This document shows positions 1 to 11,114 of a stretch of DNA of 64,000 bases, in pieces (the stretch's first letter is position 1; the number at the start of each line of letters is the position of its first letter). The position numbers and the translations under genes are program-made. The stretch comes from Scenedesmus sp. ARA3 (taxonomy: Eukaryota > Chlorophyta > Chlorophyceae > Sphaeropleales > Scenedesmaceae): positions 1-64,000 of the forward strand of contig RWJK01001341.1 of assembly GCA_004335835.1 (NCBI GenBank). Reading direction: 5' to 3'. The notes beneath the pieces are model-generated. The model did no database searches. It was not told the origin of the DNA and was given only the letters and a program-made list of their open reading frames with translations.

Positions 1-1
1 G

Positions 2-112
2 GACAAGGCGGGCAAGGTGGGCGAGGTGATGACGTTTGATGGAGGGGATGCGGTGCTGGAGGACGGCGATGTGATAGACAGGACGATGCTGGGCAAGCTG
101 CAGGCGCAGTGA
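2..112 (+). CDS. C-terminal exon of an unidentified protein (cut by window edge)
   Basis: One reading frame is open from base 2 to a TGA at 110-112 and encodes about 36 residues, rich in Gly, Asp and Val and ending in LGKLQAQ. I do not recognise the family. The start lies outside the window. The region looks like genuine terminal coding sequence because its final 27 bases are repeated downstream at 282-308, the same exon-edge duplication seen in identified genes of this window. A TGTAA motif at 840-844 could be its poly(A) signal, but that would make a 3'UTR of about 730 bases, so the link is inference. Confidence 0.45.
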   Translation, partial: DKAGKVGEVMTFDGGDAVLEDGDVIDRTMLGKLQAQ

Positions 113-308
113 GGGCTGCGCAGTGTGAGCTGTGCGGTATTGCACACTAGTGTGAGTTGTGCAGTGTGTGCTGCGCAGTGTGAAGCGAGGGCTGCGCAGT
201 GTGAAGTGCGTGTTGCTGTCGAGCCAGTGAGCGCTAGCGCTGTGCGAGCCAGTGTGAGCCTTGCTTCAGGGCAGTGCTGCATGATGCTGGGCAAGCTGCA
301 GGCGCACT
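89..308 (+). repeat. Duplicated terminal-exon segment
   Basis: The segment around GATGCTGGGCAAGCTGCAGG at the end of the left-edge gene recurs about 193 bases later with its stop codon (TGA) kept. Between and after the copies lie short degenerate direct repeats of GTGCGCAGTGTGAAG type. This is a two-copy example of the exon-edge duplication seen across the window. Confidence 0.7.
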
Positions 309-1144
309 GAGCGTTGTGCGGTACTGCTGTTCTAGTGAGCTGTGCCTTGCTGGCGAGCCAGTTGAAGCTGCGCAGTGACATGCGTGAGCTTCGATTTGCT
401 TGTGAGGCAGTGTTGCATGGAGTGTGCGCTGTGTGCATGATGTGCAGAGGCAGCCGCCCGGCTCGGCGGATGAGGCTGCGTGATGCATTCTGATGAACAT
501 GACCGTTGCGTGAAGAGGCTGATGCAGTGGCATGTGGCAGCTGCCTGTGCATCAACCAGGCACAGTAAGTTGAGGCAGCCGCTCCATGCACAAGCTGTGG
601 GCACCCTCTGTGTGTGTTGCAAGCTGTAGCATGCATATGTCGACATAGCGATTGCATGCGGATGCATGCATGCAGGCCTAGCCGGGCAAGTGGTGTATTC
701 CACGGCAGTGGCGTGTGGCTGTGTTTGCTATGATGCTGCTTGAGGTCAAGATTCAGGCATGTCGCATTGGTTGAAAATGCTGTTGCACACTGTGTCATCT
801 TGGCAGGCTGAGCAGCTGCAGCTTGGAGCAGCACCACCTGTAACAGAAGCTTCGCGACCAAAGACCAGTTCGGCGCTGCAGCTTTGGCTCGATTAGACCC
901 ACAACTCTGCATTGCATGTTGCTTGCTGCAAGTTGACCACAAGCCTGCTGAAGTCCACAGCATACATGTGTGGTGTGAAGGAAGATGCAGCTTCACATGC
1001 AAATGCAAGCGCAGTGGTGTGCTTCCCGCGTTCATATGAGATGCCTGTACGAAGCCGAAAACCTGAATATCTACATTGTACAGTAAGCACGCAAAGCTTG
1101 CGTGAGAGAGCGAGAAGCCACTGCGGAAATTGAGCAACAACTAC
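309..1144. other. No gene seen (3' flank of left-edge gene)
   Basis: The open frames here are short and lack splice-supported homology to anything I recognise. The stretch has low-complexity GCAGTGTG/TGCATG content and a possible poly(A) signal TGTAA at 840-844. Confidence 0.5.
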
Positions 1145-1149
1145 AAAAA
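1145..1149 (-). terminator. RNA polymerase III T-run
   Basis: Five A on the + strand read as TTTTT on the - strand, seven bases after the 3' end of the tRNA. This is the normal Pol III stop signal. Confidence 0.8.
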
Positions 1150-1155
1150 CAATAT

Positions 1156-1236
1156 GGGCAGAGTGGGGTTCGAACCCACGCATCTTTCGATACCAGAACT
1201 TGAGTCTGGCCCCTTAGACCGCTCGGGCATCTGCCC
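1156..1236 (-). tRNA. tRNA-Leu (anticodon CAA)
   Basis: This is an 81-nt type II tRNA without an intron. The 7-bp acceptor stem pairs perfectly (GGGCAGA with TCTGCCC). The A box is TGCCCGAGCGG and the B box GGTTCGAACCC. The anticodon stem CCAGA/TCTGG closes the 7-nt loop CTCAAGT, with anticodon CAA at 1202-1200 reading UUG leucine codons. A long variable arm (TATCGAAAGATGCG region) is expected for tRNA-Leu. The 3' CCA is not encoded, as in eukaryotic nuclear genes. The scaffold is intact, so the gene should be functional. Confidence 0.96.
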
Positions 1237-2253
1237 GTAAGTTCTGTAGAATTGTCAAAAGTTGCCCAAATGCTGGAGCTATGTACCGCGAATTTCGAGG
1301 TAACCCTTTCGAACCCGGCGCAAATCAGAAGTTTTTCAGTACACAGTCAGCCTGATGATCTTAAGATGTCTGCAACAACACGCAGCATTCTAATCAGACA
1401 GCAAGGGGAAGCTGGCGCCCTTGTGCCCAGCCACAACAACTTGCGGCAGACAGGCACCCCTTCATGTGCCGCTGAATGCTGCCCAACGTAGTTCTCAAGT
1501 GCGGCCCCACTACTACCACCACTGCTCAGGCCTGCAAGACCTGCTGCAGCTTGCAACCCACAGAGAGCCTGCCGCCAACGTGTATATGATGAGTGGCGCT
1601 GCTATGTGGGTCGCCTGCTCAGTCAAGCTGCATGCTTGTGCATAGCGGCTGTGCACGTTTGCTGTCTAGGTGTTCAACCCATCCCACCAAGCTCTCACAA
1701 AAGACAACTCCCTGGCAGTACCATGCCCACCTCTGCCTGCGCTGCCCACGCGAGAATGACACATCACACCACTGCTGCAATAACAGCACCTGCCAGCGCG
1801 GTTCAGCTTCAGCTACTGAATAGCTTCGCAGCCGCGCGCCATGCAGTGTTCAACACACATGCGTCACCCAGAGGGAGTCGTCCACCAGAAGTGATTGCTA
1901 GCCCTGCTTGCGTAGAACAGAACACAATATGCCTGAGTTTACATCTGCCACACCTCTGCCAGACCTCTGCCGCACCTCTGCCACACCTCTGCCACACACC
2001 AACGCCGTCACACGACTGTGTTTCAGCTATGTCCTGCCAGAACAGCCACACACAGCTGCAGCCAATTCCACCCACCCTCAACCTTCTTCCCACCATGCTG
2101 CACAACCCATGCTGCTGCTCACCGCTGCCTGCCCCACCTCCGCCGCTGCAACAACACATGGAGAACTCCGTGTTAGACAGCTGCGCATGTTGCCGCGCTG
2201 CTGAGCAGCACCTGACCAGCCGCGGCTGCTCTGAAACCAAAACATGCCCTCAA
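1237..2253. other. Intergenic sequence, probably including the NOB1 3'UTR
   Basis: No convincing gene is seen. Long open frames on both strands here are low-complexity (Cys/His/Pro-rich) and mutually overlapping. Around 1955-2000 there is a short run of CACCTCTGCC-type direct repeats. A TTTACA at about 1937-1942, read as TGTAAA on the - strand, could be the NOB1 poly(A) signal roughly 310 bases after its stop. Confidence 0.5.
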
Positions 2254-4004
2254 CTAGCCGCGCCTGTTGCTGCGCGTGAGCTTGCGCTCGTTGGGGTTGT
2301 TCTTCCACGCCGGCTGCAGCACCGCAGCCAGCCCCCGGTGCTGCGCAAGCTCAGCCTGGCTCTGCACGTGCCACGTGTCCGCCGAAAACTCCGGCGCAAA
2401 GGGGTCCACGTCGCCTGCTGCTGCTGCATCTGCATCTGCATCTGCTGCTGGCTTCTTCTTTGTGGCGCGCCTGCCCAGGGCTTTGACCTTGAGCAGGAAC
2501 ACGTCCTCACGCAGCACGGGGTCGTTGCTGTTGCGGCCGCCCTGCGACATAAAACAGGCAGTACAACAGGCAGAACAGACTGAGCTACTAATCAAATTAA
2601 GTATTGGCAGGTTGAGCAGAAACACATCCTCGCGCAGCACAGGGTCATTGCTGTTGCGGTCGCCCTGCGGTGCAACAAAGGCGGCGCAACACAGACAGTA
2701 CAAACTTGATTGAGCACTTGAGTTGTTACGGCAGTGGCAGTGATGGATCCGCACGTTGTCCTCGCGCAGCACGGGGTCGTTGCTGTGCGGCCGCCCTGCG
2801 GTACAACAATGGCAGCGTAACACAGGCAGTACAAACTTGAATGCGTACTTGAGTTGAATCGGCAGTGGCAGTGATGGATGCGCATGTTGTCCTCGCGCAG
2901 CACGGGGTCGTCGCTGTTGCGGCCACCCTGCAGTGCAATGCAGGCAGTACAACAGGCAGCGCAGCAGGCAATACAATAATGAGTGTATGGCAGCAGCTGA
3001 CTGTCGGCTGCAACATACATCCGTGCACAGCCTGGCGCATATACAGCATGTGCCATATACACGAGACATGCACAGCAGTGAGCTTGACTACACCAGGCAT
3101 GTGCCCGAGCAGCGGTCCTTCAACCAACCAACCAGACATCAAATATAAGCTGTATGCACTCACCCGCGGCTTAGGCAGTGAGAACTTGGTGCCCCGCAGG
3201 ATGTGCCGCTTGCGTGCCCCAAAGTACTTCGCACCATCAGGCCCCACCACCACCAGCACTCAAAAGCAGGTGCCTTTTACACCAGAGACGCACAGCAGTG
3301 AGCTTGACTAAACCAGGCACAACCGCATCACACACACAGGCCACCAGCACGCACACCCAGCAGCAATGACCAGCACACAAGCACAACCTGTACACAGCCA
3401 CCCTTACTGCAGCACTCACCCGCGGCTTAGGCAGCGAGAACTTTGTGCCCCGCAAGATGTGCCGCTTGCGTGCCCCAAAGTACTCCGCACCATCCGGCCC
3501 CACCACCAGCAGCACGCAAGAGCAGGTGCCTTTTGCACCAGACACACGCACAGCAATGAGCTTGACTAACAAACAGAAGCATGGACAGCCGTCCTTCAGC
3601 TGGCCAACCCAACGACAACCCTAACTGTAGCACTCACCCGCGGCTTAGGCAGCGAGAACTTCGTGCCCCGCAAGATGTGTCGCTTGCGTGCCCCAAAGTA
3701 CTCCGCACCATCCGGCCCCACCACCACCTCCACTCGATCCAGCGTCATGTTGCCGCACTTGGGGCAGAACAGCCGCCCCGGCTCCCGTGTAACGTTATAA
3801 CACGCCGAGCAGCGCAGCGCGTAACGGCTCAGCCGCGCAATGCGCCGGCCGTCGCGCGTCAGCAGCCGAAGCCCCATCTGCAGCAGCACATTCTGCATGG
3901 CAAAGTCTGCAGTGACACATGCCACACTTGAATGCCAGCCTGGCATGCCAGGGCCTAAACCCTGCTGCTGCTGCTGCTGCTGCTGGCTGCCTGCTGCTGC
4001 CGCA

Positions 4005-4036
<32 letters not shown>

Positions 4037-4256
4037 ATCTTCATCTTCCTCCTCGAAGTCCTCCGCTGTGTACACCTGGTGCTCAGCCGCCAGCAGGTCG
4101 TCATTTGTTATTGTTACTTCGTCACCACCCTCTGCCTCCCCGTCTTCCGACTCCCCTTCACTGCCGCTGCCAGCCCCATCTGCTGCTGCTGCTACATCTG
4201 CACCAGCAGCTGCATCACCGTTCTGCTGCTGCACACGGGGCTCAAGCACTGCCTCC

Positions 4257-4292
<36 letters not shown>

Positions 4293-4448
4293 ATCAGTGC
4301 TGCATGCTCCTCCCACTCCTGCTCAAAAGCTCGCTGCCGCTCCTGCCGTTTGAACTCCTTGCGCTTCTTCCTGCGAGCCGCATTCTTGCTGCTAGCTGCT
4401 GTGCCCCAGCCACCATCATCATCATCATCATCCTCTTCATCATCTTCC

Positions 4449-4501
<53 letters not shown>

Positions 4502-4641
4502 CTGAGCAGCAGGCCCAGCAGCTTGATGCTGCTGCTGCTGCTGCAGCGGCAAGGGTTGTGACACGGCTGCTGCATGTTGCTGCTGCTGCTGCACACCAGC
4601 TGCATTGGTAGCAGCAGCAGGAGCTCTGCTGACTGGCACAG

Positions 4642-4672
<31 letters not shown>

Positions 4673-5868
4673 GGGAGGCAGCACTTCCTCTGCTAAGAAG
4701 CTGTTAGGCTGTGAGGGGTCTAAGCTCAGCTGCTGCACCCGCTGCGCAATGCGGCTGGTGCTTGCTGCTGCTGCTGCTTCGTCTGCCTCATTTGCCTCAT
4801 CCACTACCTTCCAATCTTCGGGGTTGGACACCTGACCCCAGCCGGGCATGGGTGCTGATGATGCGAGGGCTTTGCTGTGCATGCGAGGCTGCAGCAGCAG
4901 GCAGCAGGGAGCAGCATACGGCAGGTTATGCAAGCACAGCAGGAGTTTCAGCAGCTCTGCGACACTTCGTTGGCGCCTTGCACAAACCTGACAGACGCAC
5001 GTGAAGCAGACAAACTCAGCTGCCGAATGGCAGGGCAGTCGACTGCAGCAGCCTCCAGCGCAACATGCTGTTCCCCATGCACCATATGCATGCTGACAAA
5101 GAGCACACTTGGACGCTGCAGCATTTGGAGACATCTCAAACTTCAAGCATCAAATGCTGCTGCTGCTGCTGCGCTGGCGGCGCTGCCTACTTCTGAATAC
5201 TTACCTGTGCTGCGTGTGCTGCCAGGTGCTCTGTGCCATGTGCAGCCGCCTCCAGCGTGTGTGCGAGCGCCAGCAGCTTTATGTCGATGCTGGACAGCGC
5301 TGCGATGTCGCCTGTCTCGCGCGCAAAGCGCGTCACTGCCAGCAACAAGCAACAACACAGCAGGGCAGGCGCGTACATCAGCGTGATGAACACAGCTAGA
5401 GTCATGCGACTAATGATATAAGCGTGTGTGCTTCAGCTAGTTCTGTGGGTTCAATGCAGGACATAGCTGCATGGGCATGATGACACCTGGAAGCAGCCGG
5501 GCTGGCCTGCAAAGCCAAAAAGCAGCCTTGACGTGGCTGATTCTCAGCATGCTAGCAGCCAGACACAGTTATATATACACTTACTGCTTCACCACGCGCT
5601 CACCTGCTTTCACTGACTCCTCTGTTGGCTCAGACAGCTGCAGCTGGTATGGCAGGGCAGACAGGAACTGCCGAGACTGCTTGTCACGGATTTCGTCGAC
5701 CACCTCCTGAATCGTGACTGCACGGTCTGCAACACCCTCCAGCTTTATTCCTCCGATGATTGCGTTTGCATCCACGACCAGCAGCCGCAAGTTCTCGGTG
5801 CTGGCCAGGTCCTGCGCAGCCGCTACAGGCTGCGGTGAGGCCTTCGCTATGGACGCCCAAGAAGCCAT
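2254..5868 (-). CDS. NOB1: NOB1, 20S pre-rRNA D-site endonuclease
   Basis: NOB1 is the PIN-domain nuclease that cuts 20S pre-rRNA at site D to make mature 18S rRNA in late cytoplasmic pre-40S particles. Inferred exons are 5868-5604, 5335-5205, 4888-3638 and 2541-2254. Every junction keeps phase and the product is 644 aa. The PIN domain is at the N-terminus, with acidic residues D33 (LLVVDANAI), E59 (VVDEIRDK) and D106 (LSSIDIKLLAL). The C4 zinc ribbon is CSAC...CPKC, followed by the family block ILRGTKFSLPKPRGGRNS. The protein exceeds the usual ~400-450 aa because about 300 residues of poly-Gln, poly-Ala and acidic sequence separate PIN and zinc ribbon. Two exon edges are tandemly duplicated inside the last intron. 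The gene is divergent from the phosphatase gene at 6636. Identification is firm; exon ends are inferred from frame and consensus. Confidence 0.93.
2500..2946 (-). repeat. NOB1 last-exon head array (4 copies, ~128 bp)
   Basis: The 3' splice site and first ~18 codons of the last NOB1 exon (GGRNSNDPVLRED) occur four times. The copies start near 2541, 2664, 2794 and 2935 when read on the - strand. Only the lowest-coordinate copy continues into the conserved C-terminus; the others drift out of frame after RED. Each copy keeps a CAG acceptor, so they are potential decoy or alternative acceptors. Confidence 0.88.
3156..3735 (-). repeat. NOB1 exon 3 tail array (3 copies)
   Basis: The last ~33 codons of exon 3 (from about VVGPDGAEYFGARKRH to SLPKPR) plus the GTGAGTG donor and about 100 bases of intron are present three times. 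The donors lie near 3637, 3420 and 3163. The two downstream copies are almost free of coding changes and keep the donor, but they lack a clear acceptor of their own. Confidence 0.9.
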
Positions 5869-6635
5869 GTTTGCTTGTAGTTATCAGATGTGCATGCCCT
5901 ACTGAGCTCGCTGCACGCTGTGACCGGGAAGTGTGTCTGCGGCCAAGCAGGGTTTCGTGTGCGGCAAGTCAAAGCATATGAAGAGCCCCTGCACGTCTCG
6001 GCTGTGTGATCAGCATACGTTGCAGGCCTTCGGAGACTTCAGAAGCTCGCAGTACGAAGTGACAGTCAGTTACAAAGCCCTCATGACAACCCATGACACC
6101 AGCACTTGCGTAGTGCAGGAACGGCCCCCAAAGACCACAGTGCACGCCCGAACCGGAGCTTCCCTGACTGCTTGACCCTTATCACGCGGCGTTTCGGCCT
6201 GGCTGATGCCATTGATGCGTGTTGCACGTGTTGCACAGAACTACACTGGCAGGCAGCTGACTCCTGCAAGCAGCATGGGTGGCATGCTCTCTGTGTTTGT
6301 AAGGAGCTGCAGGTCAGCACTCAGCAGGCAAAGGACACCTCGTGTAGAACAGCGCACCACACCATCAGGTAAATGCTGCTTCCGTAAAGGTGACGTAGGA
6401 AACACATGGCATGCAACCAGCACTTGCTGAATGCTACTAGCCAGCAGTGCCAAGTTGATCAGGGACTGCTCTGTAGCCGCGTTGCTCAGCAATCGGGTCG
6501 TGGGAGTGGCAAGCAGGCAAAGTATGCAGTACCAGGTGTACGGTAAGCTGAGCATCAGAGGCATTTGAACGCCCACGCACAAAGGAGCCCAGCAGCTGTG
6601 TAGCGGCGCAGCCAACTTGTTCATGGCTTGAGCAT
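5869..6635. promoter_or_regulatory. Divergent intergenic region between NOB1 and the phosphatase gene
   Basis: The 767 bases between the NOB1 start (- strand) and the proposed phosphatase start (+ strand) must hold both promoters. I see no clear TATA box or operator and no third gene. The short open frames are shadows. Confidence 0.5.
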
Positions 6636-9112
6636 ATGTTGTGGCAATCACACGTTTTCAACCCCAGAAAACATCAAGGTTCAATTATAACATGCCGGGC
6701 ACTTGTCTGTGCTGATTTTTTCGGCACTTTCTCTGCATCCTTTCCTGCAGGCAACCCGCTGCCTCCAGTGGTGCATCAGGTGGTGCAGCAGCAGCAGCTG
6801 GGGCCCGGCCGGCTGCTGCTTGTTGGTGATGTGCATGGCTGCTTGGATGAGCTGCAGCAGCTGCTGCAGGAAGTGGATTTCAAGCGTGGCAGCGACAACC
6901 TTGTGTTTGTTGGAGACCTTGTGAACAAGGGGCCAAAGTCAGCAGAGGTGGGAGCCTTGCGGGGGTGGTGTTGGCTGCTGCTGCTCCTGCTTGTGCTGTG
7001 GAATGATTAATGCAGGAAGGGCTGCTGTGGCAGAATGTTCTCGGCGTGCGCGATGCAACTGTAGGCATTGCATGTTGCTACATGTCTTTGTTAGAAAATG
7101 TTGGTCGGCCATCAGCACACAAGGCTGCTGATGGCACATGCTGCACCGCAAGCATGCGTGCACATGTTGCTTCCAGCTGCTGTCCTGTAAGCTACACCTG
7201 CTGTACATGCGCAGCTCTTGACAGCCAGCCAGCATTAACTATCGCAGCACCAACATGCACCGCATGCACCGTAATCTGTGTGTCACTATGATCCTGCAGG
7301 TTGTGTCAACTGTGCGCCAGTGGTGCAGCAACCCGCAGCTCCACACCTGGGCAGTGCGGGGCAACCATGATGAGTCAGCACTCAAAGCAGCAAGGCTGCA
7401 TGCACAGCAGCAGCCAGTTGGTGCCAAGTACCACTGGGTGGGGTCGATGCAGCCGGAGGATGTGCAGTTCCTGGCCAGATTGCCCTTCAGCCTGCAGGTC
7501 CAGGGGTACGCCTTATGTTTGATTGTTATGTTTGACCATTATGTTTGACCGATTGCCATTGGGTGGTGTTGATGCTGCCAGAGGATGTGCAGTCCCTGGC
7601 CTGCTTGCCCTTCAGCCTGCAGGTCCAGGGGTAAGCCTTACGTTTGGCTGTTCTGCTTTACCGTTATGTTTGACCGATTACCACTGGGTGGGGTCGATGC
7701 TGCCGGAGGATGTGCAGTTTCTGGCCAGCTTGCCCTTCAGCCTGCAGGTCCAGGGGTAAGCGTTGTTATGTTTGACTGTTATGTTTGACTGTTGTGTTTG
7801 ACCATGTACTGGGTGATGTCCTCAGTCAAACTCGCTGCTGTGTAGTATCATCTGCTCTTTGTGCAGGCACAACACCCTGGTGGTGCACGCTGGCCTGGTG
7901 CCGGGGTGCTTTTGCAGCAACAACTGATGCCCGCCTAACACCTACCTCGATCACACACGCTGCAGCATTGCCTACAGGTGGATCGCGGCATGTAAGCAGG
8001 CTAGCAACACACCCTACCGGGACAAAGCACAACACCGCTGCTGTATACATCTGTGCCTCTGCCTGCAGCTACAACATTCTGGTGGTGCATGCCGGGCTGG
8101 TGCCAGGGGTGCCGCTGCAGCAGCAGGAGCTGACCATGCTCATTAAGATGCGGGAGCTGCTTCGGGCACCAGACGGCAGGTGAAGCAGCAGCACACTGAA
8201 CATGGTGAAGGGTTTTTTGCTGTACTGTATCAAGCCACCAAGCAGCTCTGCGTTGGTGTAGGGTGCCTGCACAGCTGTTTGATGGGCAGGTGCTGCATCC
8301 TTTGCAGCGCTGGTGTTGCACCCGGCAGGGCCTTGCTGGGTTGAGCCGGCCTTGAGGCAGCAGCTATGCATGTGTGGACCGCAGGGCTGTTTATTGCCAG
8401 ATATTGCTGTCCCAAACATCTGGTGTCTTGTCCCTGCTGCTGCTGTTGCTGCTGCAGCTGGCAGGGCCTTGAGAAGGGGCAAGAAGGCAGCCAGGCGTGG
8501 GCAGGAGTGTGGCAGGGTGAGCAGCAAGCTATTCATGCAAACTCTTCCCTGTGCGTAGCTGCTTTCCAGTGCTCTGCGTTGTACCTGGCTATGGTATTAG
8601 GCGTCCTGCAAGCGTCTGCCTGGTTGGCTCAACTTTCGCCAGGGCTGTGCTACGCCGCACACCGCAGCTGTGCTGTCTTGATTGCACCTATGCATGATGA
8701 CGCCGCAACCGCCGCCGCTGTTGCTGCTGCTGCTGCAGGCCCTCAGCATGTCTTCTTTGGGCACGACGCCAAGCGACGGCTGCAGGACTGCCCCTATGCA
8801 ACAGGCCTGGACACAGGCTGCGTGTACGGAGGCCAGCTCACAGCTTGTGTGCTGCCACCACTAGCAGAACTGCTGGCAAAAGTGAATCCTATAGATCCTG
8901 CAGGAGCTAGTTCATCAGCAGATCAGCCACTCGAGCCTGGCGGCAACAGCAGCAGTGGCAGCAAGTTGCAGAGCAGCAGTGCTGCTGGCTTTGGGCCAGG
9001 GGGCCAGGGAGGCAGCGCCACCTTGGCTGATCTGGGTGGGCAGCTGGTGAGTGTTGCCAGCGCTGTGGTGTATGAAAAGCCTGGCGGCAGAAAGAGTGCA
9101 GAGAAGCACTAG
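6636..9112 (+). CDS. ApaH-like metallophosphatase (PPP superfamily)
   Basis: The calcineurin-like motifs appear in order: [49 protein letters not shown] and [13 protein letters not shown]. These match the bis(5'-nucleosyl)-tetraphosphatase (ApaH)-like branch, whose members hydrolyse dinucleoside polyphosphates or, in trypanosomes, mRNA caps. Inferred exons are 6636-6947, 7300-7505, 8069-8179, 8458-8516 and 8739-9112. Phases join exactly and give 353 aa. The short fourth exon restores the expected spacing [15 protein letters not shown]. The N-terminus is uncertain, because TCCTTTCCTGCAG at about 6745-6757 looks like a 3' splice site and an upstream first exon may exist. The tail after the catalytic core is Ser/Gly-rich. 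Substrate cannot be read from sequence. Confidence 0.88.
7429..7803 (+). repeat. Phosphatase exon 2 tail array (3 copies, ~125 bp)
   Basis: The 3' end of exon 2 ([20 protein letters not shown] region), its donor and ~45 bases of intron occur at about 7431, 7557 and 7681. The first donor reads GTACGC; the later two read GTAAGC, closer to consensus. A short TTATGTTTGACC repeat ends each unit. Confidence 0.9.
7862..8120 (+). repeat. Duplicated head of phosphatase exon 3
   Basis: The acceptor and first ~45 bases of exon 3 ([14 protein letters not shown]) are present at 8067-8115 and, degenerate, about 203 bases upstream at 7864-7915. The upstream copy keeps GTGCAG before it but is frameshifted after VPG. 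Confidence 0.85.
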
Positions 9113-9139
9113 AGCGTACAGGCTGTGCCCTGCTCCACA

Positions 9140-9144
9140 TGTAA
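9140..9144 (+). terminator. Poly(A) signal TGTAA of the phosphatase gene
   Basis: TGTAA lies 28 bases after the stop codon. This is the standard poly(A) signal of chlorophyte green algae. Confidence 0.6.
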
Positions 9145-11114
9145 CCATCCCTTTGTCGTCAGAGTGCTGCCGGTTTATCTGCAACTGCTGAATTGCGGCA
9201 GTGGCAGTGGCAGCCTGCAGCGTGCTGTGTGTCATCATGGTAACAGCGCAGCAGCAACTACAGCAAGCCTGTTTGTGAGCTTTACTATACTGCTATACTG
9301 CTTGTTTTGAAGTGAGCGGTGGTTTCAACTGCATTGCCAACTGCGAGTTTGGCACATGTCCATGTAAGGAGCCCATCTGCACTGCAGAAAGGCTGGGTGC
9401 TCACAACTGCAGCGGGACATACTATGTCCCGCTGCAGTCATACTATGACTGCAGCTGTGGTGCTTCATTTAAAGCACAAATTGGTGCTCAGACGCTATCA
9501 TAGCCTCGCGGAACATGATGTAAAATGACGAATTCTAGACAAAGCCAGGATACCGAAGTACGCTGGTCATGCACATCTGCGCACCTTCAAGCAATGCTGA
9601 GCCAGAAGACCCCCGCCAAAGTCCTGGCACTCCAAGTGGGGCTGTTCATGTACAAGTAGGCACGGCTGCCCGGCACCATAGCATCATGCGAAGTTCACAT
9701 GATGTCCTGGCAGTTGTTGAAAACACCCTTTTGTTGTACCGGCACCGTTTGATCATGGCACAACTACTTCTCCACCCCTGCCCACATATGTGTATGTACA
9801 CAGCCGCTGTGTCTGCGACAGACTTCAGTGTGTATTGCCTGGCGCGCGACTGTGGGCCAACACACGACCCCAAACATCTCATGAATTTGGTCACATTCAC
9901 TACAAACAATCTCGGGAATATTTACTGCACCGCAGAAGGTTGCCTAACACGCTGCATGCCCAGTCATAGCACAAATGCTATCAAGCCTTTATCAATGAAG
10001 GCACATCTCGGCAATTCAACACGTGCTGGACTGCTGCATGCGGCGTTGCCTAGGCATCAGCCTCCATTATGCAGGTAGCCACAATGTGCATGGGTCAGAA
10101 GTCAAGCACCCGCGGCATTGGCCGTTTGCATCATGCGCATGTCAGCAACACATGCACAGTCTCGTTGACACATCATGTAACAGGCACCAGACAATATGCA
10201 CAACACAACGATGACGACATGCATTGCAGATCACAAATGATCGCGTAAACCCTTGTATGAATCACCCGAAAACTGCTGCAAGGCGTGACAGAACACACAT
10301 CCAAGAGCTTTATGCAGAGCAAAGCTGCTTGATGCGGCTTCTGCTGCTGGGCAGCAGCGCTGCTAGAGCATGCCACATGAAGATTGCGTGAAGCTGCCGT
10401 ACACAGCTAATGGCCTGCTGCAGCAGATTGTATGCCGTTTCCAAGAGGCGGCTAATGCACAGCACCGGACGCATGCGCATTGCAGGCCGTGTGCCCGTGC
10501 AGCATGCAGCAGATGAAGCTGCAGCAGCAGCACACCACAGCGCTGAGCACAGCATAGCGTACGTCACAACCTGACGTTCTCTGTAGGTCTTTTGGCACTT
10601 GTCATGATCTATGCGTTGCTTGACCAATGAATGATGCAACACACTCCACCAACGCCATACACCATGACAGCGGCGGGCTTAAGGCACGAGCAGACACCAA
10701 GCACTGCTTGCACCACATCCTTGGCTGCACACACTGCATGCGGCAGGGCTGTTCATAGATGCTGCTGCATGGTACAGCCATACCTGAACCTGCACATTTC
10801 TGTTGCTGTGATGCTGTGCTCTTCAACAGCAGCTCCAAATGCCTGCAAGCCAGCCCGGCTGCTACCTCACAGGTGTGACCAGCAGCCACAGCTGCTGAAC
10901 GGCCCAATGATGCCCAAACCATGCGTTCTATGTGCCGTCCCCATCAGGGACATGGAGATGTATTTAGAATTGCAGTCAATTCCCAGCACTTGTCACTAAA
11001 CACCACGCCCAAGCCAGTTTGCTGGATCATGCCGATGGGTAGTAGTGCTACCCAGCTACAGCTGTAAGCACCTGGCGCTATGCAGACCTGCACACAGGTA
11101 TGCAGTGGCAGCCC
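9145..11114. other. Gene-poor interval
   Basis: About 2 kb without a supportable gene. Open frames are short and unlike known proteins, including a 63-codon Cys-rich frame at 9312-9503 that runs through a palindrome. The base composition is less CAG/CTG-rich than in the genes. Confidence 0.5.
9406..9438. repeat. Perfect 33-bp palindrome
   Basis: Two 16-base arms, ACTGCAGCGGGACATA and its exact reverse complement, are separated by a single C at 9422. A partial third copy of the arm end (ATACTATGACTGCAG) follows at once. The pair could form a cruciform or a near loop-free RNA hairpin. Confidence 0.9.

Noticed and set aside
1606..2583. A 325-codon open frame on + overlapping the NOB1 end
   Set aside because: It is antisense to the NOB1 last exon, rich in Cys/His/Pro shadow codons and has no domain. 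NOB1 on the other strand is firmly identified.
3840..4561. Long + frames rich in Cys, Leu or Ser
   Set aside because: They are antisense readings of the CAG/CTG tract of NOB1 exon 3.
9312..9503. A 63-codon Cys-rich small protein
   Set aside because: The frame runs through the 33-bp palindrome, and no homologous pattern, promoter or poly(A) context supports it.
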